Positions 47,001 through 57,212 of a stretch of DNA of 64,000 nt are shown piece after piece; within the stretch, counting starts at the first letter, position 1; each line of letters opens with the position of its first letter. The notes below the pieces were generated by a model that saw only the letters and a list, made by a program, of their open reading frames with translations, was not told the origin of the DNA and did not search any database. The position numbers and the translations under genes are program-made. The DNA is from Uloborus plumipes (lineage: Eukaryota > Arthropoda > Arachnida > Araneae > Uloboridae): positions 45,420 through 109,419 of the forward strand of contig JAXGGA010003067.1 in NCBI GenBank assembly GCA_038373865.1. The letters are read 5' to 3'.

Positions 47001-49969
47001 TTTTCTGGTCAAAATGTGAAAAATCCGAAAAAAGTACGGAAATTTAGCTGTTTGGGGTATTTTCGTACTTTTTTTTTTGTGAAACTTTGAAAAGCTGTAT
47101 CTCAACAACTATCATAGGTAGAAAGACCAATCTGATGTCAAATTGTAGCAAATTTTAATGTAGTTTAAATATGTATAATATAATGTTGATCAAAAACGTG
47201 CTCTTTTATGGTCAAAATGTGAAAAATCCGAAAAAAGTACGAAAATTTAGCAGTTTTGGTGATTTTCAAAAATGTTTCGGGAGGCTGCCGAGGTCGAAAA
47301 CTTGTATTTTGAATCTCAGTGACATCCCACAAAAGAATAAAAAAAAAGAAACCTACTACTTCCACTTGATGCAACTTAGGCCCCACTATTCCCACCAACC
47401 CTCCCCTTCCACTTTTCCAAATCCAAATCTTGACCAGTGAACAATCCACTAAAATTGTTCAGATAAAATCTATCTTGTTCACTGCCGTAACTGTAGTAAA
47501 CTACAGAAATAGAAAAGTCGTAGTGCAATGCTACGCCTGCCAGGGATTCAACCACGTGGCAGTCAATTGTAACCGCAAGGCTCGCTGTGTAGTGTGCGGA
47601 GGGGAGCATTGTAAAGACAGCTGCCCCAATAGAGGAACTAAGGAAAATTTTTGCTGTGCAAACTGTAGGGTAAACCACGCAGCCTCCCTTAGAGGTTGCC
47701 GAGCGTACCCCAAACCTAAGATACAGCTCGAGCGGCCGCTCTTTAAGAGCAACCGTTCGCAGCCAGTCAAAAGTTATGCAGCCGCAGTTATCAATGCACC
47801 CCCCTCAAGCACCCCTGTAAATGCTGAAAATGACCCTACCCCTCTTATGGAGGTGTTCAATATCCCAGACTTAATTGTGCTATTTAAAGAGCTCAGTGAT
47901 ATCTTTAACATTAAATAACTGATACATAAATTTAAAACTGTCCTCCCGACAATTAAAAACGCTCCAAGTAAAATTGAAAAATTAACTGCCCTTGTCCAGA
48001 TCTTTTTTGACCTGGACTAATCTATTTCCTTTTTTCTAAAAGTGCTATGAAATCCCCTTACTCCCCCCTTTTTAATTTTTTAAATTTCAGCATGCCAAGG
48101 ACTCCAACAACGGCTTAGCTTGACGCCCAATCAAAAGCTAGTTCCCCTTCGGGGGAAATCTTCCAATCACGATCGACCGGTGAGGTAGAGGGTTCCGTCC
48201 TAGGTACTCACCAGGCCTCGACCGAGTCTCTATACTGCATTCTATTCCCGACAAGGTTACTGGACTACTTCCACTTATTCCATTTTTATACATGTAGATT
48301 AAATATTAAAGGCCAAAAGAGTTGCAAATGACCTTAAATATTTCAAAATACATCTTCTAGGAAATTTTTGAAATATATTTTTTATGGCTCTAGCATAATT
48401 CTTCCACTTTGACAAAAATTAGCTTGTTACCGCAGTGGCAAGCACTGCAAAAAACAAAAAAGAAAGCAGCAATGTTTACCTATTTTCCGCAGACATTTTA
48501 CGTTATTTCAATTATAACATTTTTATTTTAGTGTTTTGAGTGCAATGTTCATAAAATATGCATGTTTTTGCCGAATCGATAAGTTTTTAATAGGAGCCAG
48601 AATGTGATTGCAGTTTTATTTAACATATTTTGCGACATTCAAGGTCAATAATCACGGTGAATAACCTTGAAACTTAAATTCTTGATAAGAAAGTCATGTA
48701 ATCTGTACTCTTTAGCACAACAATGTTTTCTGATTTTTTATTCTTTAATTAGGAGAGACATTAGAATCATTTGTGAGTAAACACACTCTTTTTTCCCCCT
48801 CACATTTTCAGTTTTTTTACAGTCTTGTATTTTGAACAATTTTGAAATAGTAATTTGAAAATTGGTACTACCACTTTTCTTGTTTTATGTTCCCTTCCTA
48901 CGAAGTTTTGTTAAAATCTAAAATAATAAGGTCAAAAACCTAATTTTATATTTTTATTGTTCTGACACTAAATTGACCATTTGCAGAAAATGAGTTTTTT
49001 TTTTTTCAGTCCCCCGAGACTGCGGCGCCAGACAAAGTTTTGGTCAAATAGAAAACTAGTGCGAATTTCTTTTTTTTTTCAAAAATTTATAACTAGCTTG
49101 TTTTAAGATATTCAATTTCAAAAGTCACCTTAAATCACTTTGAAATTTAATACCATACAATGGTTTTTGAATTTTTATTGTACTATAATAAGGAGAGAAT
49201 TTCAGTTTATTTTCAAATAACCACTTTTCATTTTTTGCACATTTTCAGTTTTTTATAGCGTGGTGTTTTGGACAATTTTCAAAATATAAATCTAAAAATA
49301 GGTAGAATTATTTATTTCGTTCCATGAGTTCTTCTATGGTGAGGGCTAGAAGGAGATTGATCTGACATGGAAATGCCCGTTTATTAATGTTTTTTCAAGT
49401 TTCAATATTTATTACCAGAGTAGAATGAATGCTAACAACGTTAATACATGAAAACTAAATCGAGTATTAAAACAAAAGCTCACATAAAAAAGGAAGGAAG
49501 GAAGAAATAAAATACGTCGAGGAAAGGAAGGGGAAAATTTACAATTTTTAAACCTTCTTTAAGTACTGTCGGCCCCGCTTAAACGATTACTGTCGGTTCC
49601 AAGAAATATTATTCGATTAAGCGGGGTATTTGTTTAAACGGTGATCTTTAACATTGTGTCCATGGCATCGGTTCGGAGAAGATTTATTTGTATAAGCGGG
49701 GTATTCGTTTATCCGTTACCCGATTAAGCGGGGACGACTGTATCACTATCAGTATATATAGAGAATCAATATAGCCCCCCTTAATAATAATTAAATGAAC
49801 GAAATGTTCTTTTTTTAATGATCCGTTACTATTTTTCATAAACGTATTAAAACAAATAACAACCGAAAAAAAAATTTTTCCCACCCACCAACAAAAAAGC
49901 AAGTATATAGTATAATAAAAACTACTTACTTGAAAGCGCAATCAATAGTACTTTAAGAGACCTATCCAT
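37278..49969 (-). CDS. Gene C: secreted CBM14 protein with Ser/Thr/acidic tail (5 exons)
   Basis: Exons 49969-49930, 43625-43305, 42710-42510, 40438 (or 40471)-40235 and 38098-37278 join in frame (1587 or 1620 nt; 528 or 539 aa). All junctions are phase 1 and all introns GT-AG. The order is signal peptide (MDRSLKVLLIALSIIVVA), a 17-residue tandem duplication (VARSEQN-S/T-TKK), a degenerate CBM14, two canonical CBM14 domains, then a ~270-residue tail rich in Ser, Thr, Glu and Asp. It should be an extracellular chitin-binding or matrix protein. The tail could be O-glycosylated or phosphorylated and is very acidic until a basic C-terminal segment. It is the same class as gene B and on the same strand, so both may descend from one duplicated gene, though similarity outside CBM14 is not evident. 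Confidence 0.87.
38800..39262. mobile_element. hAT-like MITE in gene C intron 4
   Basis: CAGTGGCGTATCCAGGCGGG and its inverse CTGGATACGCCACTG, flanked by CCTGAATG / CCTGAATT (7 of 8 identical). CAGTGGCG ends are characteristic of hAT. Contains a long G run near 38817-38832. Confidence 0.85.
40235..40438 (-). CDS. Gene C exon 4: CBM14-3
   Basis: Encodes a canonical domain from YYKCPRSRGLFMYSKDC to KDEVVC with Cys spacing 12-5-9-12-7. Donor GTAAGA. Two acceptors fit phase 1: TCTCTTTCCAG (start 40438) and TTAGTTTCAG (start 40471); the latter adds 11 residues including RHSTEAFLFP. Confidence 0.88.
40591..41070. mobile_element. Tigger-like MITE
   Basis: TACCGTCGAACTCGTTTATA and inverse (GTTATAAGCGAGTTCGACTGTA), TA-flanked, with internal AACGAG-rich repeats. 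The CAGTNGAAC..CG..TATAACGA pattern is typical of Tigger/pogo ends. Confidence 0.8.
41611..42028. mobile_element. hAT-like MITE (GGCGGCTGGTGCACC family), copy 1
   Basis: Ends CAGAGGCGGCTGGTGCACC and GTACCAGCCGCCTATG, flanked by a perfect 8-bp duplication CACTCTGT (41603-41610, 42029-42036). A second copy at 58624-61969 is split by later insertions. Confidence 0.88.
42107..42432. repeat. Perfect 157-bp inverted repeat (fold-back)
   Basis: Arms 42107-42263 and 42276-42432 are identical in inverse by eye, with a 12-bp loop. Each arm carries an inner ATGATGGTTCACTGACACC / GATGATGGGGCTTC block and ATAGCTATTTCGGGGC, resembling Penelope-type terminal sequences seen at 43052-43140 and 56160-56280. 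It lies in gene C intron 3. Confidence 0.93.
42510..42710 (-). CDS. Gene C exon 3: CBM14-2
   Basis: A 201-nt phase 1-1 exon, acceptor CTTCCTTCAACAG, donor GTGACT. A complete domain from HFHCPLPWGKYPD to TLAICSDKA with Cys spacing 12-5-9-12-7. Confidence 0.9.
43052..43140 (-). repeat. Penelope-type tail fragment
   Basis: On the minus strand GATGAAGAGGGTCCATTGTT and GAAATAGCTATTTGC match 56190-56240 and, more loosely, the fold-back arms. Confidence 0.4.
43305..43625 (-). CDS. Gene C exon 2: duplicated spacer and degenerate CBM14-1
   Basis: A 321-nt phase 1-1 exon, acceptor TTTTTGCTTTCAG, donor GTATGA. It starts with two 17-residue copies (IVVARSEQNTTKKVPVK, IAVARSEQNSTKKIPVK). The domain keeps Cys2, Cys4, Cys5 and Cys6 (SSCHHFY, LRKC, TLKC, LSQC; last spacings 12 and 7) but has no Cys1 or Cys3. 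Confidence 0.88.
43674..43966. mobile_element. ACTGTAAAA-type MITE, copy c
   Basis: Left GCAAAAAATAAAATGTTGTT; right ACTGTAAAACAATAGTTAAT then TTTTTACAGTG. Internal GGAACCTCTGCTGACAGC-type segment shared with other copies. Starts about 50 bp upstream of gene C exon 2. Confidence 0.65.
44481..44648. mobile_element. hAT-like MITE, 168 bp
   Basis: CAGGTCCGTCATTTCGGGCG / GAAATGACGTCCCTG ends; flanks GTTTGGGC and GCTCGGGC agree at 6 of 8. A truncated copy is at 17620-17751. Confidence 0.6.
45176..45579. mobile_element. MITE with AAGGGTCATTTACACTATGT ends
   Basis: About 48 bp of near-perfect terminal inverted repeat (AAGGGTCATTTACACTATGT, then CCGAACGACACGTCCGTCACG). CpG-rich interior. Open frames here are incidental. 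Confidence 0.85.
45580..46860. other. Intron 1 of gene C, no distinct feature
   Basis: AT-rich, several short non-coding ORFs, no splice-supported exon or element boundary identified. Confidence 0.35.
46880..47275. repeat. 201-bp tandem duplication
   Basis: GCTGTATCTCAA at 46893 and 47094, and GTCAAAATGTGAAAAATCCG in both units. The two copies are diverged. Confidence 0.85.
47490..48020 (+). pseudogene. Jockey-like non-LTR retrotransposon ORF1 fragment
   Basis: Three zinc knuckles: CYACQGFNHVAVNC (C-x2-C-x4-H-x4-C), CVVCGGEHCKDSC and CANCRVNHAASLRGC, as in ORF1 nucleic-acid-binding proteins of Jockey/I-type elements. The frame has TAA at 47916-47918, but continues in the same frame for 33 more codons to TAA at 48018-48020, which looks like the original end. 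The 5' part of ORF1 is missing, and no endonuclease or reverse transcriptase follows in the window. It sits in gene C intron 1, antisense to the gene. Confidence 0.8.
48021..49563. other. Intron 1 of gene C, AT-rich
   Basis: The first 200 bp may be the remnant junction of the Jockey-like element; the rest is A/T-rich without recognisable features. Confidence 0.35.
49564..49742. mobile_element. pogo/Tigger-like MITE (TTAAGCGGGG family), copy 1
   Basis: TACTGTCGGCCCCGCTTAA and TTAAGCGGGGACGACTGTA ends with TA on both sides. Other copies at 53364-53536 (inverted) and 63794-63937. This copy ends about 190 bp from gene C exon 1. Confidence 0.85.
49930..49969 (-). CDS. Gene C exon 1: start codon and signal peptide
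   Basis: ATG at 49969, 13 codons (MDRSLKVLLIALS) and one base, donor GTAAGT. Phase 1, matching exon 2, which adds IIVVA to complete the hydrophobic core. Confidence 0.82.
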
Positions 49970-50295
49970 TTTTAGTCGCGATCGAACCGAAAGTTCGTAA
50001 AATAGAGATGTAGGGTTGATACGAAGGGAATGTTCTCGCAGTTATAGCTGGGTAGGAGCATGCAGTGAAGCAACAACAGAACGATACAATGGAATCAAGT
50101 TATCAATTTGGAGTCGGCCGATAAGGCACAGACATCGAGTAAGCCTCTTCACATTGTCATTTGCGGTGGACAAATAGCAGCCAAGAAAGATTGAAATCTG
50201 GAGATATTGGAATGGTACAGATAGCTTTAAAATCAGTTACTTAATAGTTCAGAAAGCGCGACTGAGGGAGGAAATATTAGAGCTTGCTGTTACGC

Positions 50296-50296
50296 T

Positions 50297-50334
<38 letters not shown>

Positions 50335-50638
50335 GTATTTACAGTATACTGGAGCATCAGAGGTTTTACAGTAATAAACTGTAAAATTAGCTATTTTAAC
50401 ATAAAATTAGCTGTATTTTACTATAAAAACAGCAGTATAATACTGGCAGCAGAGGTTCCAGTTTAAAACTGTAAAATGCACAGTAAATAAACTAAAATTA
50501 GCAGTTTTAGTTAATTACTGCAAGAGTTTCAAGTTTACTACTGAAAAATTAGCAATTTTACAGTATTTAAAATTACAGTTAATAATATTAGCTGAATTAT
50601 ACTGTAAAAACAACATTTCTTTTTTTTTTTTTGCAGTG
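50296..50638. mobile_element. ACTGTAAAA-type MITE, copy d
   Basis: GCTGCAAAA followed by a poly-A run at 50299-50330, ACAGTATACTGGAG and many ACTGTAAAATT words, to a right end ACTGTAAAAACAACATTTCT and TTTGCAGTG. Lies upstream of gene C. Confidence 0.6.
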
Positions 50639-51151
50639 TAGAAATGAACTTCGAACTGTTTTTGACGCATTATATATTTTTTACGGTCAATGGCACGTTA
50701 GAAATGCTTAAAAATAAATGTTATTACAAGTACAAAATACCTGTGGATTATATTCCAGAAAATACAGTATAAACCGTCATCAACTCAAATCGAAGATCTA
50801 TTTCTTCCTTAGAAATTCGACTCAGCGTCGCTTTTGTTTCACTGGGCTCTTGAATGACATTGGGAAAGGGTGTGGCTCTTTCCCGTAAATATTTTGGAAT
50901 TACATTCCTAAAAAAGTAACTGTTGATGTTTTTTATATGTTTAGTGAGGGAAAGAGGAGGGAGGGGGGAAGGTACAGTGGTCTTCTCCCTGGCATTTTTT
51001 GAATTTTCAAACCAAAGGGAGGTGGTTATCTGAATCTGTGTTACAGGCTGGAGAAAAGGTTTTGTTCGCCAGAAATTTTCCGATTTTGAGTATCTAAAAA
51101 CGCAATTTAAATTTTTTTGGTCACGTTGAGAAAAGAGGTGGGGATCGTATG

Positions 51152-51632
51152 GGGGATAGCTTATTAAGGATAAGAGGTGGAGGATTTCTCCTCCATCCCC
51201 CAGGGCCCGATTAAGGTATCATGAGGCCCTAGGCCAAATACTTTTTTGGGGCCCCTTGTACTGAGGTTTTCCAATTTTAGGCATAGGATAAAACAAATTT
51301 AGGCATTGACTACAGCAATTTTAGCCATTTGGGGGCCCCTAAACTGTGGGGGCCCTAGGCCGCGGCCTAGTTGGCCTATTCAGTAATCAGTCCCTGCCAT
51401 CCCCAGAAGAACACATTATAATTTTTGGTGTCGTTGGGGGAGACAAAAAGGAAATTTTAGGTTATTTTTGACCAAGTTAGAGAAAAGTATTGGAGTAACT
51501 GGATGACATCCGAAAAACTTTTCAAATTATGTCATAGAAATGTTATTAGGAAAGGAGTGGCGTCTTCCCTCCCCCAGAAAAGTTTCGAAATTAAAGGCAA
51601 GAAGACACAATTTTAGATTTTCTCAGTGGTCA
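51152..51632. repeat. Duplicated segment, copy 1, carrying a hAT-like insertion
   Basis: GGGGGATAGCTTATTAAGGA to AATTTTAGATTTTCT, about 95% like 52871-53141 by eye once the insertion at 51201-51396 plus one 8-bp repeat is removed. Confidence 0.9.
51201..51396. mobile_element. hAT-like MITE, 196 bp, with empty site in the window
   Basis: CAGGGCCCGATTAAGG ... CAGTCCCTG, flanked by a perfect CCATCCCC (51193-51200, 51397-51404). The paralogous segment at 52871-53141 has one CCATCCCC and no insertion. Internal GGGGCCCCTT/GGGGGCCCC blocks. Confidence 0.95.
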
Positions 51633-52169
51633 GGTCAGGCGGTTATGGCCCCTTGTGAAGTACTGACTCCTGGGAAGCTTAAACCCCTTAGCCCCTCCTT
51701 GAGTTCCGCTGTAACTATGGTATCAAATAAAAAACGAGTTTCTTCAAATAACTCAAAACAGAAGGCTGTAAATTCGATTCTAATGCTGCCATCTAGTGGC
51801 GAACAGTACAAATAATTATTATGTAGTCATAAAAAATGCATGCAATATTTATAAATAAACCTCATTTTTTCGGAAGGGGAGGGGGAACGAATGAGCGAAT
51901 GAAATTATTTTTTCAATTCCTTCAAGAAAGTTTTTTTTTTAGTATTACAACCAACTTTGAAACAAAACTTGATTTCATAAGAGTTCTTTTGAGGCGACAT
52001 TTTGTATAACGAAAAACTGAAAATATAAACTGAATAAAATTCAAAATCACTATTAGAAACACGATGACGGAACAATGTACCAGCAGAAATTTGAAATGAA
52101 AAGGCAAAAGAAACGAATTTAATAACTAACAATGTTTTAAATGAAGAAACTATAAACATTCGCTCCATT

Positions 52170-52845
52170 TAATATCAAATGCTGGCGTCTTCCCACGTCT
52201 GTCTTTCATCGTTATTCGGTTCGATTGTCATTGTCAAACATCCATCATTTTATTCATAATTTTTTCGCTATTTTTTGAAACGGAAACTAATCCATTATCG
52301 CAGAACAGCTTCTAATGTCTGTTACCAGATGGCACTCCCCCACGCATGCGCATTTAGAGCTAAGTACGTCGGCTTTCATGTTTTGAATGGTTCATTAACT
52401 TTTCTCTTCTTGGCCGAAGTTTGTTTATAGAACGCGCTAGAATAGAACTTGTACCTGTGTTCGAATGTTGTGGCGAATTTAAGTAATATTTTTTGATATG
52501 TTAGTGTCTGAAAATGAATTGTAGTGAGCTGGTACTGTGCAGAAAAATTAATAGAAAAGGATTATTAGATGCTTGGTGATATGACCTCAGGAATACTTAC
52601 TGCAATAATAAAGCAACTTTTGCCCTCAGGCATTTGATTGCCATAACTGACGAAAATGATTTCTAGATCTAAAGGAATTATATGATTTTGTATCCGAAAT
52701 CTCAGTGCACGCTTTAAAAATGGGAAGGAGTAATTTTGCACGGCACTGTGTGTGCTTTTTATCGTTTGTTACGTGGGTAAGTCTTCATTCTGATGATTTA
52801 TTTAGTAATCATTAAAAGTTTTTTGAAACTAATTTGCCTTTTAAA
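52170..52845. other. No gene recognised
   Basis: Moderately mixed composition with CACGCATGCGCATTT near 52341. No splice-supported exon or RNA gene identified. Confidence 0.3.
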
Positions 52846-52870
52846 AATAATATTTTGCTTATGATGCTAA

Positions 52871-53141
52871 GGGGGATAGCTTATTAAGGATAAGAGGTGG
52901 AGGATTTCTCCTCCATCCCCAGAAGAACACATTATAATCTTTGGTGTCGTTGGGGGAGGCAAAAAGGAAATTTTAGGTTATTTTTGACCAAGTTAGAGAA
53001 AAGTATTGGAGTAACTGGATGACATCCGAAAAACTTTTCAAATTATGTCATAGAAATGTTATTAGGAAAGGAGTGGTGTCTTCCCTCCCCCAGAAAAGTT
53101 TCAAAATTAAAGACAAGAAGACGCAATTTTAGATTTTCTTT
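52871..53141. repeat. Duplicated segment, copy 2 (empty site)
   Basis: Matches 51152-51632 without the hAT-like element. Flanked by 25-bp direct repeats, AATAATATTTTG-C/T-TTATGATGCTAA (about 52846-52870 and 53145-53169), differing at one base. Confidence 0.88.
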
Positions 53142-53363
53142 ATAATAATATTTTGTTTATGATGCTAAATAATGGAAGTTTTATGCTTCTTTTTTTTTAT
53201 CATTGTTGCGAAGATTTGTTTAAAACCCTATTTAAAACTTCAATTGTGATACTGTTGCAATACTGGCTTTAATTGTCAAAGTAATTTTGTGTTGTAGCTT
53301 TCACTCTTAGGTTTCTGGAAAATAAGTTCATTGAGAATAATGAAATCAATGAAAAATTGCAAA

Positions 53364-53536
53364 TACTGTTGCCCCCGCTCAAGTAACAGATAAACGAATA
53401 CCCCGCTTATACAAATAAAATATCCTGTGTCTGATTGTTTCCCGTGCCATAGACGCAATGTTAAAGACGAATACTCAGCTTAGTCGAGTAATTTTTCTTG
53501 GAATTGACAGTATTCGTTTAAGCGGGGCCGACAATA
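53364..53536. mobile_element. pogo/Tigger-like MITE (TTAAGCGGGG family), copy 2
   Basis: Reverse orientation relative to 49564-49742; shares CGAATACCCCGCTTAT and GTTTAAGCGGGGCCGACA. Confidence 0.8.
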
Positions 53537-54303
53537 GCTTTTGTCGGATGTCTGCATCCATAAGCTCAAATTTTTTTGCATTGAAAAAAGCGTTCCTTGT
53601 AACGCCGAAACACGTGCCTGCAGTATCTCTGCTTATTTGTGCCTCCCTAGCGTTGTAATTTTCTCTACATCATTAGCACAAAGGTATTTGTAAACTTCAC
53701 ATACATTGTGTATTTATATTATTATGTTTTAGAAATCAAAGTGGTAGGGGGGGGGTGAATGCAATGAGTTACGTAACTCATTGCATCCAGACCAATCACT
53801 TTATCTACCGGTCTGTTGGCAATCTTAGCTACAATAAGAGGATCTTTGCCTCCAGCTCGATCATTGGGTATTCCTGACTGAGGAGTCCACAATAAGGACG
53901 AAATTGTAGTCTTAGGATGCTATGATCAAGCTGTGGGTGCATTTGTTTCAGGGGGGGGGGGTGGATGGTATTTACTCTTTGTTTATGACATTATGTCACA
54001 ACGCAGCTCCTCTTTTCATTCGTTTTGCGACTCCAACTGTATTTCTCCTTTACACGAGTTTTAACTCATACACTGCTACCATTCGGTAATCGTCTGCAAG
54101 ATGATTTTCGTAAAACTTTCCTTTTAAGTTTTTCTATGCAACCAAGTAAAAGGGGGCAACCCTCTAGTACTATGTACTCTGTTACTTTTTAAAAGGCATA
54201 TCGAGTTTAGAAATTTTGCTTCGTCTCCATTTAAACTGTGGAAAAAAACAGCTCCTCTCTTATGTTTATTGAATTAGGTTTTACGATTTTATTTATACCT
54301 TCA
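53537..54303. other. Repeat-derived DNA without a gene
   Basis: A segment at about 53800-53930 (AGCTACAATAAGAGGATC... GAGTCCACAATAAGGACGAA) resembles 8180-8300 and 20995-21110, an unnamed dispersed repeat. G-runs at 53748 and 53952. Confidence 0.4.
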
Positions 54304-54315
54304 TATCTAGGTTAT

Positions 54316-55313
54316 AGGGCCGTGGTAGCCCGATCTTTAAGGCCTCGGACTCGAGACCGGAAGGACTCGGGTTGGATCCCAGCCGATCAAAGATCCACCG
54401 TCTTGATTAATGGTGGCTGGGGGACGTTAAAAAATGTCATGGTCACAAAGTCCTCCAAGTGAAACGATACTTCTGGGGGTGCTGGGCAGAGGGTTTGCTC
54501 GACCCTCGGTTCTGGTTAAAAAATAACAGAGCACTCTTCAGGGTCCTATCCCGGTTAAACCACGAGTTGTGGTAGGCAGGGCCGCCGAGAGGTTTACCGG
54601 GGCCCCGAGGCAAAGTACTGACAGGCGCCCCCCTCCCCCCTCTTCCAAAAAAAAATCTTCAATACTAAGACAACTTACGTTCGGTGCAGTGAAGAAAAAT
54701 AATAGTATTTCGTATTTGCTAATTTTTCTTCCAGTTTTATATTTTGTGTGTTTCATATTTTTATAATCTGCTTGTGTGCTGTACTTAAGTATACTATGTT
54801 ATAAATGTGTATGAAATAAATCAGAAATACATAACACAAATTTACGAATAATATTCCTACTTAAATTTACTAATAACTATTAATAATTCTATCACTACTT
54901 CACAAAATTAATAATAATACATATATTTACATAAATTACACATGTATGTGTTTTAAAATCCATTGAAAAAAATTACATTTCTTGACTATTAAAAGCATTA
55001 TTCCTCACTTTGAAAGTTCATTAAAACTTTCCATTGTACACGTAAGAAATGACTGGTAAGTACTACATAAGTTAGCCCCCTAAGGTATTGGGCTACAAGA
55101 ACTTGTTGCGTTGCTGTGGACACATGTAGATGCGAGATGTTTTTGCTTTGCCCTCACAAAAATGAAGTTCAGTTAACCAAAAAAACTGCCTTTTTTTTTA
55201 ACTAGTAGCCCGGGCCCCCTCTTGGGCCGGGCCCCGGGGATTTTGCCCCTGCTGCCCCCCCTTCTCGGCGGCCCTGGTGGTAGGTACGGGGGACCCTGGG
55301 ATGTGTGAAGTGA
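54316..55313 (+). mobile_element. tRNA-derived SINE (family 1), third copy, interrupted by hAT-like element
   Basis: GGGCCGTGGTAGCCCGATC head and GGGTTGGATCCC B-box, body through CCCGGTTAAACCACGAG, then a 700-bp hAT-like insertion and the final GTACGGGGGACCCTGGGATG. Flanked by TATCTAGGTTAT / TATCTCGGTTAT, a probable 12-bp duplication. Confidence 0.85.
54577..55276. mobile_element. hAT-like MITE, 700 bp
   Basis: CAGGGCCGCCGAGAGG and CTTCTCGGCGGCCCTG ends, with a perfect 8-bp duplication GTGGTAGG (54569-54576, 55277-55284). Inserted in the SINE at 54316-55313. No transposase frame. Confidence 0.93.
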
Positions 55314-56159
55314 AGTATCTCGGTTATTTCTAAATGTTTTCTAACAAATCTAGACATACTTAAATAAGAACTCACATTTCTAGTTATAAGTTGTTCTTTA
55401 TAACCGTTGATTTTTCAATTGAGTAATAGTTTATGCTCAAAGCAATTTTAATCGCTTGCATTTAACCATTGTTGTAAAAGCTAAATGGGGAAAAGGTCCA
55501 TAGTGCTGTAACAGTGAAAACCATGAGGGGAAAAGAGCAGAGAGTGGGGAATTAATTTGGCTTTGACATACTAGCTCTCATTACATACTATATAATGATA
55601 TTCGAATGAAGTCCCAAGGGACAGGCTTGCATTTATGCATTTTTTTTGTATTCATACCAGTGTTTAGTTGTCTTTTTACTTTTTTGCATAAAGTTATTTA
55701 TTTATCACGATGTAATTGTCAATTCAGCACCAAGACTGAAAAAGTTACAATTTCAAATGAACAGCGAAAATTATCTGATAATGCACCCCTGTTTTTTTGC
55801 ACATTTTTCCAAAGAGAAAGGGTTGTCACTGTTTAAATACCTTTTTAATGAACAATGAGTTTTTCGTTCATTGTAAAATTCCATTGTTTTAATAATGCCA
55901 ATTTGTTTTATTTTATTCAAGGTTGCCTAATGGTTGTGCGTTTGAAAATTCAAATTCTATTTTAAAAAAACCTTATAATATTCAGATTATCTATGGGAAA
56001 CAATGCCTGCAGATTTGTGCGATTAGGTAATATTGTGTAAGACTACCTACGTAAAATAAAAAATATATGAAAATTTGTTTTAAAAAAGAGCAGAATGCCC
56101 ACACAGCCGTGGGTAGTCAATGGTATTTGTGGGCATACAAAGAGAAAACAGTTCCCGCA

Positions 56160-56280
56160 CAGCTTTCATGTTGTGTGCTGAGCTTTTTGTACTGATGAAG
56201 AGGCTCCATTGTAACCTTGAAATAGCTGTTTGCAGTACTTTCTGCATAATTTGCTTTATTTACATTGGTTTTCAACTTCT
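56160..56280 (+). repeat. Penelope-type tail fragment
   Basis: TACTGATGAAGAGGCTCCAT, then CTTGAAATAGCTGTTTGC. Related segments at 43052-43140 (inverted) and 23571-23640. Confidence 0.4.
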
Positions 56281-56606
56281 CTTCAATTAAATTTTATAGG
56301 ATGGTGGAAAAAAGGATAGCTGCCTCATTTTAAAATACCTGCTTGACAGATAAAGAGTTGTTAAACTCTTGCTATTAAATGTCTGAATTAAGTTTTTTTC
56401 AAATATGATTTTAGTTGCATAGCTTTAATCAGGGGCGGCCCTAGCGCCGGACATTCCGGACCCCTGTCCGGGGCGGCATTTGGACTCGAATATGATTGGG
56501 ATAAAATAAAGTTATATTTTGGGGGCTAAAATAAAGTTTCCTTCAAGGAAAGAAAAGTATAAACGAATTTTACAAACATAATTCTTTTTTGTAAGAATGA
56601 AGGCTT

Positions 56607-57212
56607 TCACGGCCGGAGTAAATACTAGTTACGGATTCCGAGCCGTTGTGCCGTGGTCTGGATGGCTTTAATCCGTACGTTTCGATCGCAACTGCGGCGA
56701 TCATCTTCAGTGGGTGTCGTTGATTTATCCCCTGTTCCTGTGGGTTAGTTTATATCGGGACGACAAAACGGAGTGTTAATACAAGAATCAAAGAGCATCA
56801 GAGAAATTGCCGGCTGGGTCGGACTGAAAAGTCGGCGATCGCGGAACACACTTTCAGTAATGGAATACATGATATAAAATTCAAAGAGGCCGAAATAATT
56901 TCACGGACTTCAAATTTTTTCCGCAGATTGCATAGAGAGGCCATTGAAATTTTCAAACACCCAAATAATTTTAACAAGAAGGAGGGAGAAGTAAAAGTTA
57001 ACAAGCTTTGGCATCCAGTCATCTGTCAATCCCGAGCCGGAAGGTAGAGGGCGCTGCGTTTTCAATTTAAAATCTTGCAGCAGTTCGAAATTTCGCATCA
57101 GTCGCCAAATAAATCAACGACACCCACTGAAGATGATCGCCGCAGTTGCGATCGAAACGTATGGATTAAAGCCATCCAGACCACGGCACAACAGTCCGGA
57201 ATCCGTAACTAG
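56607..57212 (+). mobile_element. 5'-truncated Penelope-like element with inverted terminal repeats
   Basis: About 100-bp inverted repeats (CGCAACTGCGGCGATCATCT and inverse; AGTGGGTGTCGTTGATTTA) at 56609-56735 and 57104-57212 bracket a coding remnant. Inverted terminal repeats are a known arrangement in Penelope-like elements. Confidence 0.8.
56751..57046 (+). pseudogene. Penelope-like GIY-YIG endonuclease C-terminal fragment
   Basis: Plus-strand frame YIGTTKRSVNTRIKEHQRNC ... EKSAIAEH ... EAIEIFKHPNNFNKKEG ... W fits the GIY-YIG endonuclease domain of Penelope-like elements (YIG, R-x3-H, AEH, EAIEI). Reverse transcriptase is missing, so the copy is truncated and inactive. Confidence 0.8.
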
